A stretch of DNA of 64,000 bases from Odobenus rosmarus divergens (GCF_000321225.1 NW_004450323.1:1280085-1344084); one strand, 5' to 3'; counted from the stretch's first letter, positions 22,439 to 34,030 are shown. Translations and numbers: made by a program. The notes: a model not told the origin generated them from the sequence alone.

Positions 22439-23239
22439 TCCACGCAAAATTTACTTAACCATTATCTGATAGTTGTCTAGGTTTTTTCATTTTTTCACTC
22501 GTAAACAAAGATGATGAATATCTTTGTATATAAAGCATACTATAGTTTTAATTAAAATCAAGAAAAAAAATGACTCCATAATCTAATTACAGTATATTTA
22601 AAGTATATTTCTTCTTCCTGGGATTAATTTCTCTTTCTGAAGCTTTGTGCACGGTAGAATGCTGTAACAACCTTTTTGGTTGGGGAGGGGAGAGATTATA
22701 TCTTAAGGAGAAATAATATTTAAAAAATAATCTGCCATTATCAGATTGAATTCAGAATAAAGCTGCCAAAAACACATTAGTTTTGCTCTCCATCTACAAG
22801 AAGGGGTAAACTTTGGCTACCTTACCCTCCTACTTCCACTCCAATGAGTGTTTCTCATAGAGGCCTAAGAAGTTTATTTCATTTCTCTCTACTCAAAATC
22901 CATTAACTTATTTTTATGTTACATCAGCAGTTAAAGAAAGAGACTCCAATTTGGCAGCCAATAGGATAAAATTTGCCAATTCTTACATTGCCTCAGACTG
23001 TATTATTTGCGACAGTGAAATGCTCCTTCACTCAAAGGGGAAAGATTAAGTTGTTGGCTGAATCTTTATCACTTGATTCAGATTCCACCTTACTGAGCTG
23101 CACCGTCAAAATTTAAAACCTTGTGAAGCATTCTTTTCCAGCTGAAAAATAACTATTCCAAAGATTATCAGGCTAATATATGCAAGGAGGGGGTTTCTTG
23201 CTTCCATGTGCTACCTTTTATTGGTTTGTTTGCTTAATT
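22439..23239. other. unassigned stretch
   Basis: No named repeat. Includes a weak minus-strand exon-like segment at 23094-23141, described under findings. Confidence 0.45.
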
Positions 23240-23440
23240 TGTTTATAGGTCTAGCTGTAGAAATTTGGGTAAATTAACCTCTCTGCCCCAGTTTCCTTAT
23301 TTGTAAAAACAGGAATATTATTACCCATCCTATATGGATGTTTCAAGGTATAAAATATGTATGTAAAACAGAACAGGGCCCAGCCCAAAGAGGATACTAT
23401 ATAAGTGTTAGCAAATATAATAATTATTAGCCAAAAATAC
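23240..23440 (+). mobile_element. MIR element
   Basis: CAGTTTCCTTATTTGTAAAA, GTATAAAATATGTATG and ATACTATATAAGTGTTAGCA follow MIR order. Strongly diverged. Confidence 0.7.
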
Positions 23441-23639
23441 AGCCATTTCTCCAAAGCAAAAATATCTCAGTAATACAGATAACAAGATGCTTTGATGTGG
23501 GGACTTATAATACTGAATCATGAGTCTTTATCTAAAGACACTTAAACTTCAGAATCTCCTGCTAAAGCAACCAACCCCAAAACCAAACAAATAAGAAACT
23601 TAACATAACTGTCATTAAGAAAAAAGAAAATAAAAGTAA

Positions 23640-24035
23640 GACTTAAGGAGTGTCTTCCATGTGCTCTGCACTTTATATATATTATCCAATTCCAACTTCA
23701 AAACAATTCTAGAAAGTAGAAAGTTGTCATTTTTACTGCATTTCACAGTAAAACATCGATTATAAGAAGTACCATTATTTTCTGTAATGCGAAGAAAGAA
23801 AAAACACAAATATAATACACCATCAATTTTAAGATACATCCAGATTTTTTAAAAAATGTCAAGAACTTAATAACTGTCTGCCTTATATTTGATGAAATAT
23901 ATCTCCATTTTACAGGTTAGAAAGCTGGAGATAAGAGAAATGAAGTATCCAGTGCCACAGAGTAAGTGGCAAAATCAAGATTTAAACCAAGATCTTCTGA
24001 TGTCCAAAGCCTGTGCTCTGTTAAACTATGCTACT
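23640..24035 (-). mobile_element. MIR element, interrupted
   Basis: Reverse MIR in two parts. 23640-23760 holds the left part (CTTCCATGTGCTCTGCACTT, then TATCCAATTCCAACTTCAAA). 23895-24035 holds the right (CTCCATTTTACAGGTTAGAA, CAGAGTAAGTGGCAAAATCA). About 130 bp between them is unassigned. Confidence 0.6.
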
Positions 24036-24400
24036 TCTCCAGGCTACTTTAGAAACCATTATTACATATTGACAATATTTTGAATTAAAATTTTGTTCAG
24101 TTTCTTAAATATAATTTTAAAAAAATTAAGTACTTAGTTCAAAAGGAAACTTTAAGATTAAACATATAACTCTGAATTTTTTGAAGCTGATTTCTGATAA
24201 ATTATGCACAATTTAATCAATTACACAGACTAATACCACAGACTTTAAAAAAGAATACTTTCCTAATCATCCTTCACAAATATTTCACTGTAGTTTTTTT
24301 CCTGAAACATGAATATTCATTTCCACATAAAGTAAGAATATTAATCTCATCTCAGCTATTATCTGTCATGAGTGTTAAAAACAACAACAACAAAAACCTA
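24036..24400. other. unassigned AT-rich stretch
   Basis: Nothing recognisable. Confidence 0.5.
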
Positions 24401-24588
24401 GGGGCTCCTGGGTGGCTCAGTCAGTTGAGCATACACCTTTCGATTTCAATTCAGGTCATGGTCTCCGAGTGGTAAGATGGAACCTTGCATCAGGCTCCAA
24501 ACTCAGTGCTGAGTCTGCTTGTCCCTCTCCCTCCCCCTGCTTGTGCTCTCTCTCTCTCTCTCAAATAAATAAAATCTTTAGGAAAAAA
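24401..24588 (+). mobile_element. CAN SINE
   Basis: Head GGGGCTCCTGGGTGGCTCAG. Short flanks AAAACCTA on both sides. Confidence 0.93.
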
Positions 24589-24644
24589 AAAACCTACCAT
24601 GAAAATGCTATTTATAACCGTACTACTTCTAAAATTTTGCAAGA

Positions 24645-24861
24645 GGGGTTCCAGGGTGGTGCAGTTGGTTAAGTGTCTGACTCTTAGTTTTGGCTCAGGT
24701 CATGATCTCAGGGTGGTGAGATCAAGCCCTGTGTCGGGCTCTATGCTCAGCATGGAGTCTGCTGGAGATTCTCTCTCCTTCTCCCTCTGCCCCTCCCAAT
24801 AGTGCTTATGCTCTCTCTCTAAAATAACAAGTAAATCTCTTTTTAAAATAAATAAATTACT
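24645..24861 (+). mobile_element. CAN SINE, older
   Basis: Head GGGGTTCCAGGGTGGTGCAG. Decayed flanks TAAAATTTTGCAAGAG and TAAAAATTTTCACAAGAAA. Only 56 bp from the previous SINE. Confidence 0.9.
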
Positions 24862-24879
24862 TTAAAAATTTTCACAAGA

Positions 24880-26280
24880 AAGATAAACTCCATAAATCTA
24901 TGTATTTTAACCTTAGTTTCTCTTAAAACTACAAACAGCATAGTAAAAAAAAAACCAACTCCTAAACCCTTAACTACAAGGACATTTAATAAGGATGTCA
25001 ATTATCTAGAAATATTACATAAATGCTTAAACTACAATTGGAAAATAATTTTTAGATCAAAGAAAATAAAGAAGAAATATGTGCAAGTAGTATTTTATCC
25101 AAACCTCCAAATTTCAGCATTCCCTACTATTTTTTGCATATATACTATATACACAATAGCTTAAAAGTGATGCAGATTTTAAAATATAAAAAAAAACTTA
25201 AAAATACACTTATTTAACCAAGTTTTTTTTATCACCAAAATATATGAGATAATTTTTCCAGATAATTAATATGGTCAAAAGACCTCTTAGAGAATCCTTA
25301 TAAAATACCAATTAAATTTCATCACTGTATAGCAAAACAAAAAATAAGTTCTTCTTTTACCACTCTGTAATATAATTTAAGAATAAATATATTAATTTTG
25401 TAGGATTGGTAGAATTCAACCACAATCCTTTCTGTTACTCATCTTTACTTGAAACTAATGTTCTTGAATTTTTAAGACTGAAATGTGGATTGGGATAGAT
25501 TTTGGGGTCTATACCTCCCTTTTCTGTAATTTTCATAAAGTATTTAAAAATCTGGCCCTTGAGATACTTTCAAGATTGCTTGGCTCTGGTCCCCTTTCCC
25601 CCTTTTATCTGTTTTCTTCCTTTTGTCTTTATTATCATTGTCCTGTTTGGTTGTGATTCAATTCCCAGTAGATTCCTCTCAGTGTAAGGTTTTATACTGG
25701 AAGGGAAATTTGGCTGGTTAATTTTGGAACATAGCCCAGACAGCTCTAAAGAACCTTCCCATGAACCCTTTAAACTCAGACATGAAGTGTGCAAAATCCT
25801 CTAAATTACCTGTTGGCAAAAAAGTAAAATAAACTACCTGTTGGCAATTTTAGGATCATGCCATTCTCAGGTGAGACTCCCTATTGCTTCCTCCTATGGA
25901 GATCCCAATGCTATATTAATCGTGATGGTTTGTTCCAATTTTATCTAATCAATGAGTTTTTACAGAGATATTGCTTAAGAGCTTTGGTTATGCTATCCTG
26001 GTTATTCTGTTAAAGAAGCATTCAGGAATATTCAAAAACTATGCTACAGCCACTGCCATCTTCCCAGGATTCCAATCACCTTGAAGTTATTTCTGATGGA
26101 ATGCATGCCTGGGATACACAAACAGATTACTAGTGCTAAAGTAGGTGTATTTCCCTTTTTTTTAAGTTTAAACTGGGTGTATTTCTATCCCATTCTCTTT
26201 TCCATTACTTTTGCCTCCATTCAACCATCTTAATAGGATGAATGGATGATTTCATGAAAGAGAGGTACAGAGATTGATAA
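24880..26280. other. unassigned stretch
   Basis: AT-rich to 25440, then more mixed. Contains the 18-bp direct repeat at 25802-25847 (see findings). No gene recognised. Confidence 0.5.
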
Positions 26281-26295
26281 GGCAAAACCAGTTTA

Positions 26296-26401
26296 TTTTA
26301 TTTATTTTTAAGTAAACTCTATCCCCAATGTGGGTCTTGAACTAATGACCCCAAGATCAAGACTCAGATGCTCTACTAACTGAGCCAGCCAGGCACCCCA
26401 A
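26296..26401 (-). mobile_element. short tRNA-Lys-like SINE
   Basis: Same short type as 1703-1795: minus strand GGCTGGCTCAGTTAGTAGAG, then CCACATTGGGGATAGAGTTT. Flanks GGCAAAACCAGTTTA and GGCAAGACCAGTTTA. Confidence 0.88.
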
Positions 26402-26416
26402 GGCAAGACCAGTTTA

Positions 26417-26939
26417 GTGAACATCTGTTATTTGTGGCTTACCAAAGTCTTTTGAACACTACCTCAACATTTTAGTAACTTTCCATATTGTGGATCTCAA
26501 CTTTCCAAAGCAGAATCCTCAAAACCTCATTTCTCAAGACTACCTTGTAGCAACTATATGCAGGCCTATGACCTAGTTTCCACCACTCAGATGCACAAAC
26601 AAGCCAGCTGGATATAAAATGGAGCTACAGGTCAGTGATCAGCCGCAAACCATACTTCTTGATTCACAGCTCAAAATCTAGTTGATATGATCCCATCAAC
26701 AAAAGTATGTTTGATACAAGCAGAATTCAAGTAATTAAATCAACTTATATTAATTCATATTTTAATTTTAAGTACACAGGAGAAAATTAATGTCATCAGG
26801 AAATTCACAAGTAGAAATCAATGTTACCTTATGGATGGATAGCTCTCATGAAATATGGCATCTATTGTTTTGTGATTGCTACTTTTAAAATACATATTTA
26901 TGAGCTCATCAGATGTGCAAACTTATGGACTGAAAACCT
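26417..26939. other. unassigned stretch
   Basis: No repeat or gene recognised. Confidence 0.5.
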
Positions 26940-27032
26940 CTAACAAATAAGCAAACATTAGAAGTATTTGAGTTTGATGTTTGCTATCGGCTTTTATAAA
27001 TATCCTTTATCAGATTAAGAAAGTTCCCTTCT

Positions 27033-27232
27033 GGGGTGCCTGAGTGGCTCAGCTGGTTAAGCGGCTGCCTTCAGCTCCAGTTGTGATCCCAGGGTCCTGG
27101 GATCGAGCCCCACATTGGGCTCCCTGCTCAGCGGGGAGCCTGCTTTTCCATCTCCCTCTGCCTACCACTCTGTCTACTTGTGCTTTCTATCTCTCTGTCA
27201 AATAAATAAATAAAATCTTTAAAAAAAAAAAA
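27033..27232 (+). mobile_element. CAN SINE
   Basis: Inserted in the L1. Flanks AAGTTCCCTTCT and AAGCTCCCTTCT (one mismatch). Confidence 0.95.
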
Positions 27233-28181
27233 AAGCTCCCTTCTATTAACAGCTATTAATGGTTTTTATCCTGAATGGGTATTAAATTTTGTTGAATCTT
27301 TTTTTTCCCTCTGTCAAGATGATTGTATGAATTTCTCTTTTTCTCTGCTAACATGACATATTACACTGCTTTTCAAAAGTTAAACCACTCTTATATTCCT
27401 AGAATTAACTCTACTTCATCATGATGTCTTATTCTTTTTATTTGTTGCTGGGTTTGATTTGCTAATTTTTTTTTTTTAATTTTTCACCCATGTTAATGTG
27501 AATAATTGATTTGTATTGTTCCCTTTTTGTATCATTCTCGCCAGGCTTAAGTGTCAAGGTTACTCTGGTTTTAAAAAATGAAATGAGAAGTGTTTTCCCT
27601 TTTTCTATTTCCCAGATAAGTTTGTGTAAGATTGGCAGTATTTCTTCCTTAAACAATTGAAAGAATGTACCAGTGAAGCTATCTGAGCCAGAGGTCTTCT
27701 TTGCAGTAAGTTCTTTAAGAGTCACTTTCCTTAACAATATTTGTCCTTCCATTTCATGAGCATAGAATGTTTTTCCATTTCTTAATAGACATGGAACTAT
27801 TCAGATGTTCCATTTCTTATTTAGTCAGCTATGGTAAGTTAGTGGTTTATTTGGGGTGTTTTAAAAAATTTGTCCATTTTTTCTAAATAATCAATTCATT
27901 TGCCTAAAGTTGTTCATAAGATCCACTTATTAATTTTTTGATTCCTTAACATATGTGGTGGTGTCCCTTCTGCATTCCTGACATTGACCATTTGTCTTTT
28001 TTCTCTTCTTTCTCAATCATTCTTACTAGGGTTTTATTAATCTTTTCAAAGAACCAACTCTTGGCTTTGCTGATTTTTCTCCAGTACATATCTGTTTTCT
28101 ATTTTATTGGCTTTTCCACTTACCTATTTTGTAAAATTTGATTTTTTATTCTTTCTGTAGCTTCTTGAAATGCAAACTTAA

Positions 28182-28387
28182 GGGGCACCTGGGTGGCTCA
28201 GTCGTTAAGTGTCTGCCTTCGGCTCAGGTCATGGTCCCAAGGTCCTGGGATCGAACCCCGCATAGGGCTCCCTGCTCCGCGGGAAGCCTGTTTCTCCCTC
28301 TCCTGCTCCCGCTCCCCCTGCTTGTGTTCCCTCTCTCGCTGTGTCTCTGTCAAATAAATAAATAAAATCTTTAAAAAAAGAAAAAAA
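28182..28387 (+). mobile_element. CAN SINE
   Basis: Second SINE in the same L1. Perfect 15-bp duplication GAAATGCAAACTTAA at 28167-28181 and 28388-28402. Confidence 0.96.
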
Positions 28388-28410
28388 GAAATGCAAACTT
28401 AAAGCATTAT

Positions 28411-28844
28411 GTCCTCTTGGGAATTATAATTCATTCAAAGAAACTTATTGAGGATAAATATCCAGAAATATTCTTAACTTTTAGTGGATTCTCTGGCTTC
28501 CCACTTGGAAAAAAAAAAAAAAAAGGAGAAATGTGTTCTTGTTTTATCAAAGAGCAAACTGATGAATGGAAAGAAAAGGCTCAAAATAAAAATTTCCTTG
28601 GCCTCTATAAGGCCCTTCCTCTTATTTAGATACAAGCTAAAAACAGACAAATTGGTACAACTGCAATACCTGGGGCACAGAAAGATTAATAAAGAAGCAC
28701 TTCCAGAAGCATTTACCCAGAGAGTATGTATTTTAGATCCTCCAGAATAATCAAAAAGCATCTTAAGTAACTGTCTTTGGTCCTACTATATTGCAGCATA
28801 ACTTCAAGGAGGAATGAGCAGGAATCTTTTCTACCAGTTACCTA
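28411..28844. other. unassigned stretch
   Basis: Overlapping frames at 28417-28761 cross an A run (28508-28524). None has a start context or homology that supports a gene. Confidence 0.5.
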
Positions 28845-29110
28845 AGTACTTCACTACCTTACCAGTTTAAAGTCCTTATTCAAATATTGCCCTTCTCCAT
28901 ACATCTTACCCCTACCACCCTATTTAGAGCTATAACCCAATGTTCTCTCTATATTATACTCCAATCCCTCTTCTCTTCCTGTGTAGAATTTAAGCCCCAC
29001 AAGGATAAAGGTTTTTGTCTATTTTTTTTACTGATGTATCCTAGGAACTTAGAACAGTGCCTGGTACACAGAAGGCACTTAATAAATATTTGCTGAATAT
29101 ATGAATAAAT
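28845..29110 (+). mobile_element. LINE2 3' end
   Basis: Typical L2 ending: AGAATTTAAGCCCCACAAGG, TTTTTGTCTATTTTTTTTAC, GAACAGTGCCTGGTACACAG and CACTTAATAAATATTTGCTG. Confidence 0.8.
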
Positions 29111-29204
29111 GGATAAGAAAAATAAGGCACAGCTTCAAATAAGGTGGATTTTTACATGAGAGTGAATTTTAGTTATATATTAATTTTAGAATGAGACATA
29201 CAGT

Positions 29205-29660
29205 GTTGAAATACTACTCTGCCACTTATTAGTTATGTAACTTCAGGAATAATTATTAACTTTCCTAAGTTTCAGGGATCTTTCTTCCAGAAAATGCAAA
29301 TAATAGTGTTTGCTTTATAGGGTTGTGATGAAAACTAAATAAAATATCTGAAGAAGGGTGCTTGGGTGGCTCAGTTGGTTGGGCACCCAACCCTTGATTT
29401 TGGTTCAGGTCATGGTCCCAGGGTCATGGCATCAAGTCCTACGTTAGGCTCCGGGCTTAGCGTGGAGTCTGCTTGAGATTCTCTCTCTCTCCCTCTTCCT
29501 CTGCCCCTCCCCCCACTCACATGCACTCTCTCCCTCTCTAAATAAATAAAATCTTCTTTAAAAAGTTTTTAAAATAAAAATAAAATATCTAAAGCATTTA
29601 GCATAATTCATGGCACACATAAAGAGCTCAGTAAATATAGCTAATTATTTTTATTACTAA
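29205..29660 (+). mobile_element. MIR element, split by a SINE
   Basis: Left part 29205-29350 (GCCACTTATTAGTTATGTAA, ATGCAAATAATAGTGTTTGC, GGGTTGTGATGAAAACTAAA). Right part 29580-29660 (AAAGCATTTAGCATAATTCA, GAGCTCAGTAAATATAGCTA). The SINE at 29354 separates them. Confidence 0.82.
29354..29577 (+). mobile_element. CAN SINE
   Basis: Diverged head GGGTGCTTGGGTGGCTCAGT. Flanks AATAAAATATCTGAAG and AATAAAATATCTAAAG. Confidence 0.92.
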
Positions 29661-29789
29661 TGAGTGTCTTAACCATGTATAAATGGATCAATATCAATCT
29701 CTAGTTAAGTTTCTATGGGCAAAGTCAGTCTTTGACCCTATCTTATATATCACCTTCATCAACAGTTGACTCAAGATACAAAAAAGCAT

Positions 29790-30560
29790 GCTAATCAAAT
29801 TTCCTGATGACAGGATCAATGAAAAAGACATCATAAATAGATGACACACTCATGATCCAAAAAAAATCCTAATGTTGGAATAATGTAATAAATCAAATAA
29901 ATGTAATTTAATATGAGGACTGATAAAGTACTGAACATAGTACACAACAGACAATGCATAACAGAATCTGTAAAAAAGACTTGGGATTGTAGTTCTCTGA
30001 AAGTGTAAAAAAAAGTAACATTTTAATGTGGCTGCCAAAAAGTTAGAGAAATTTTAAACTACATCAGTACAGAACTCAAATGAGAGAAAAGTTCTATTCT
30101 ACAGTGGTCACACTATGTCTCAAATAGTCTGTTCAATTCCAAAAGCCATACTGTAAGAGGTGCTAAGAAACTGAAACTTGTTCAAACCAGAATGATTGGG
30201 ATGGTGGTGGGGCTTGATGGCGATGGGGATGGAGAACAATTTTAGAAATTACGGATACCTAACCTGAAGAAGAGGAAACTTAAAAGCTGTCTTAAAACAA
30301 AGGATTCTTGTGTAGATGAAGAATTGGGACTTGGGCTTAGAAGGCTAAAAATAGAACATATGAGAAAACAACAACAATAAAAATAAAACAGTGAAGTAGA
30401 TTTTGACCTAATATAGAAAGAAGCTTCTAATAACCAGAGTAAAAAATTGGGTTAACTTCACAAATTGTATATTTCCATCACTAGGAGTCTTCCAACAGAA
30501 GCTAAAAGTCTATGTTGGAATAACTTGGAGACAGAAAATTAGTCTAGACAACCACTAAAG
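29790..30560 (+). mobile_element. L3/CR1-class LINE fragment
   Basis: Very old non-L1 LINE. In order it shows AAAAAAGACTTGGGATTGTA, AATGTGGCTGCCAAAAAGTT, TCTATTCTACAGTGGTCACA, TAGTCTGTTCAATTCC, GGATGGTG after a (G)AACTTGTTCAAACCAGAATG stretch, AAGAAGAGGAAACTTAAAAG with AGCTGTCTTA, AATATAGAAAGAAGCTTCTA and ACTAGGAGTCTTCCAACAGA. These match, in the same order, the 3' end of the CR1/L3 reverse transcriptase ORF that I recall. No open frame remains. Confidence 0.75.
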
Positions 30561-30946
30561 TTCTAAATACAAGATTACAGCCCTACAAGAAATGATTTTT
30601 AAAAAAGACATATAAATGGCCAATAAGCACAAGAAAAAAAATGCTTAACATCATTACATATCCGGAAAATGTAAATCAAAACCACAATAAGATGCAACTT
30701 CATACCCACTAGGAAGACTATAATCATAAAATCAGAAAATAACAAGTGTTGGCAAAGATGTAGAGAAATCAGAACCCTCATACACTGTTGATGGGAATGC
30801 AGAATGTTGTACCCACTTTGGAAAATAGTCTGGCAATTCCTCAAAAAGTAAAAAATAGTTACTATTTGACCCAGCAATTCCACTCTTAGGCACATACCCT
30901 TGAGAAATGAAGATATATATCCCACAAAACCTTGCACACCACTGTT

Positions 30947-31140
30947 TTTTTTTTTTTTAAAGATTTTATTTATTTGAGAGAGAGAGAATGAGAGAGAGAG
31001 AGAGCATGAGAGGGGGGAGGGTCAGAGGGAGCAGACTCCCCGCCGAGCAGGGAGCCCGATGTGGGACTCGATCCCGGGACTCCAGGATCATGACCTGAGC
31101 CGAAGGCAGTTGCTTAACCAACTGAGCCACCCAGGCGCCC
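30947..31140 (-). mobile_element. CAN SINE
   Basis: Minus-strand copy with intact GGGCGCCTGGGTGGCTCAGT head. Perfect 14-bp duplication TGCACACCACTGTT at 30933-30946 and 31141-31154. Confidence 0.96.
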
Positions 31141-31195
31141 TGCACACCACTGTTCTTAGCAGCATTATTTGTAATAGCCAAAAGGTGGAACAAAT

Positions 31196-31300
31196 GTCCA
31201 CCAAAGTCCATCAAAGGATGAATGGATACACAAATGTCCATCAATGGATGTCCATCAATGGATGAATGTCCATCAATGGATGAATGGATACACAAAATGT
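31196..31300 (+). repeat. local tandem expansion within L1
   Basis: TCCATCAATGGATG (or TCCATCAAAGGATG) recurs four times, at about 31207, 31237, 31251 and 31269, with spacers AATG and AATGGATACACAAA. A typical L1 has this sentence once. Confidence 0.85.
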
Positions 31301-31384
31301 GGTATATCCATACAACAGAACATTATTTGGCAATAAAATTGGGAGATTGAAATTGACAGCTAAACGGTTATTTCAAAACCTCAA

Positions 31385-31685
31385 AAAGAAACTCCATACT
31401 CTTCAGCTATGAGTTTCAATCTCTTCATTTCCCCCAGCCCCAAGCAACCACTAATCTGAGTCTTGATAGATTTGTCAATTCTGGACACTTCAAATAGATG
31501 GAGTCATAACATATGTGGTCTTTTGTGAATGGCTTCTTTCATTTAGCATAGTTTAGCATGGAAAAACAAGGATTCTTCCAAATTATAGCATGTTATCAGT
31601 ACTGCATTCTTTTTTACAGCCAAATAATATTCTCGTGTATGGATATACCACATTTTGTGTATCTGCTCATCTATTAATGGACATT
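31385..31685 (-). mobile_element. L1M 3' segment, inverted relative to neighbours
   Basis: Antisense L1 text: CCCCAAGCAACCACTAATCT, GGCTTCTTTCATTTAGCATA, ATGGATATACCACATTTTGT. It lies between two sense L1 segments. Confidence 0.8.
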
Positions 31686-31694
31686 TGGGTTTTT

Positions 31695-31822
31695 AGCATG
31701 TTCATACCTGACTGGTAATAGCTATACAACTTTATGAACATACTAAAAACCACTGAATTGAACACTTCAAATGGATGAACTGTATAGTATGTGAATTATG
31801 GTGCCTCAATAAAAAAAAAAAA
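31695..31822 (+). mobile_element. L1 3' UTR end with A tail
   Basis: Sense L1 3' end: ACTAAAAACCACTGAATTGA, CACTTCAAATGGATGAACTG, GTATGTGAATTATGGTGCCT, then CAATAAAAAAAAAAAAG. Confidence 0.8.
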
Positions 31823-34030
31823 GAACCCAAAAGAGCATAAAGTTCTGAAATAGTAGGTGAAGGGATAAACAATCTATATCCTAACTAGCCTACAAGCTCA
31901 TCACATTAATTATCACAATGATTAGTAAACATAATGATAACCCTGGGAGGTAAGGAAAGTGATAAAAAGTGTTTAGTGAACTATGATTAAAGAAACTTAT
32001 AATCACATGAAAAGAATCTTCACCTGAAAATAAAAAAGCTCAGCTATTTAAAAGAATACATTTAGTTAGCTGAAAAATTCACTCGTGTAGGATAGTTCAT
32101 TCCCCAGATCTACAATCAAGGAGGCAATCTCTAATCTAGAACTACTACATTATGATCTTGTCCTACTGCTACAATCACAAAATCAAATAATTCTAGATTA
32201 TGTAGGGATTTAGCTAGTATATATACTGTTAAAAAAAAAAAGTAACACCAGCTTAGAATTACATTTCCTGAACTGTGGCCAACACGGTACTAATCCATAA
32301 AGGAAATGTATTCATAATTAATTCTTCAGAAATATAATTACACTCAATGAATCTTCAAATCTTCTTTTGTTATTCTCTTATTCCTGTCAGACTTATTCAA
32401 GTCAAAATAAAAAATTTTTAAAAAGAAGGTAATTTTATAGTTCTAAAATTTCAAAGTAGACAGGTTTATAAGCAAAATCTTCAAAAAGTTTCAGAAACTC
32501 TGTTCTCATTTTCTAACTCTGTATCAAGGCACAGCCCGACTGCCCCAGGGGAAGAAACCTGGGCAGACGGTAATTGTATCTGACAGCAGCAATTACATGC
32601 AAGGTTGGAGATTAGAAGACCATTAATGTGTGTGTAGTAATTGCTCTGGTATTTTCTGTTACTACTGAGGGTCAGCTCAAAGAAAATTCATGGCAAACTT
32701 CACCTGGGCTACATTTGGTCCAGGAATTCCACCCTAAGAAAGCACATGAAGAGTATGAATACACTGGTTATAGGCACAGCAGGTGTGCAGAACATTCCTT
32801 TGATAAGCACCTGATAAAGCATGAAATAGGAACATGCAATTCTGAAAGATATTTCTACCTATATCTTTACCAGAAAAACACACACAATGAGTATGACTAA
32901 AAGTTGATCTTTAGCACAGTCCAGATAAATTCTTTCATAACATCACACTATAGCAAAAGCTGACTCAGTATTTGGAAATTATATTGAATAGAGAGCCTTG
33001 GAATTCTGGAAACTCTGGAAGGACAGCAGGAACAGCAAACTTATCTGAAAAATAATAGGAAGATGGTAGACTAAACACATATTCTTGGCTCCCTCTCCCT
33101 CCATATAACATACTGGAGCAACTCAACAACTAAACAAACTTGGAAGAAATTATGGATGCACCTAAAGGAAGAGGGTGCAGGGGGTAAAAGCTGGAGTAGA
33201 AATTTAATTTGGCAGTAAAACCTGAATGTTCAGGGGCCCAACCACCTGATAAAAATAGATTCTCTTAGCAGATAGAAAGGGGTCATACCCACGACACGCT
33301 ATGTATGGTCCTACACATGCTTACTCTAGAAGTCCTAAATATCCTGGTAGGCTGAAGTGTCCTCAATCCCTTTGCTCAGGAAGGACCTACCTATTTTCAG
33401 CATTCACCTGTAGAGTCCTGCCAGAAAAAATGTCTCAATTACTCCATTTCACTTCATCTCAGTGAGAGATCAGAGGTTGTTAGCTCACTGGCCCACCAGA
33501 CTTGAAAAAAGATACAGCTGCCTTTGCCTGCCAGTCTATTATTGCTCAGAAGACCTCAATAATCAGACAGGTGCTATGGAAACCTACAATCTGTAGTCAG
33601 AGAAAAATTACAATCATTTAAGAAGAGAAAGAGGCTAAGATGAATTAGAATGAGTAGCTTCTTTTGAGGGAGGCAAAATTAAGGGAATAAAGAGAACTTT
33701 CATACAATAAAATGTTACATACAGACACACATGAACACTAAACGTATTATTCCATAAAAGTCTACTGTAAACATTAACTTTTTTCAATGTTGATAATATA
33801 CATTCTAGTTTAAATATCTCTTCTACAGCACAATAAGTACTTTCAAGCAGCTGCTCTCTTAAAAACTTAGCTTATCAATGAAAGGTATATTAATCAAGGT
33901 ACCTGCTATCAGGACATTTAGTATTACCAAGGATTTAGGATACATTGCCCCATAAGAAGCAGATATGCTGCCACATATAAGAATCAACATAAGATAAATA
34001 AGATCAAAATATTAAAATGTACACTATAAC
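31823..34030. other. unassigned stretch, SINE-free, with a GC-richer island
   Basis: Mostly AT-rich. 32520-32900 is GC-richer and carries clustered motif-like sequences (see findings). 33050-33620 is also more balanced in composition but I cannot name it. The frame 32628-32900 has no supporting feature. Confidence 0.45.

Larger units (their letters stand above)
26940..28410 (-). mobile_element. L1M ORF2 fragment (reverse transcriptase N-terminal side)
   Basis: Antisense L1, split by two SINEs. The minus-strand frame 27462-27752 carries ASGSDSFTGTFFQLFKEEIL-like sequence, equivalent to the GPDGxxxEFYK region preceding the reverse transcriptase core. TCTTTTCAAAGAACCAACTC at 28044 and TGTTGCTGGGTTTGATTTGC at 27444 are also L1 hallmarks. 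Stops and gaps throughout. Confidence 0.85.
30600..31335 (+). mobile_element. L1M ORF2 C-terminal segment
   Basis: Sense L1: GCCAATAAGCACAAGAAAAA, CATACACTGTTGATGGGAAT, CAGCAATTCCACTCTTAGGC, and after the SINE TAGCAGCATTATTTGTAATA and TGTGGTATATCCATACAACA. Contains an expanded tandem segment at 31196-31300. Confidence 0.85.
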
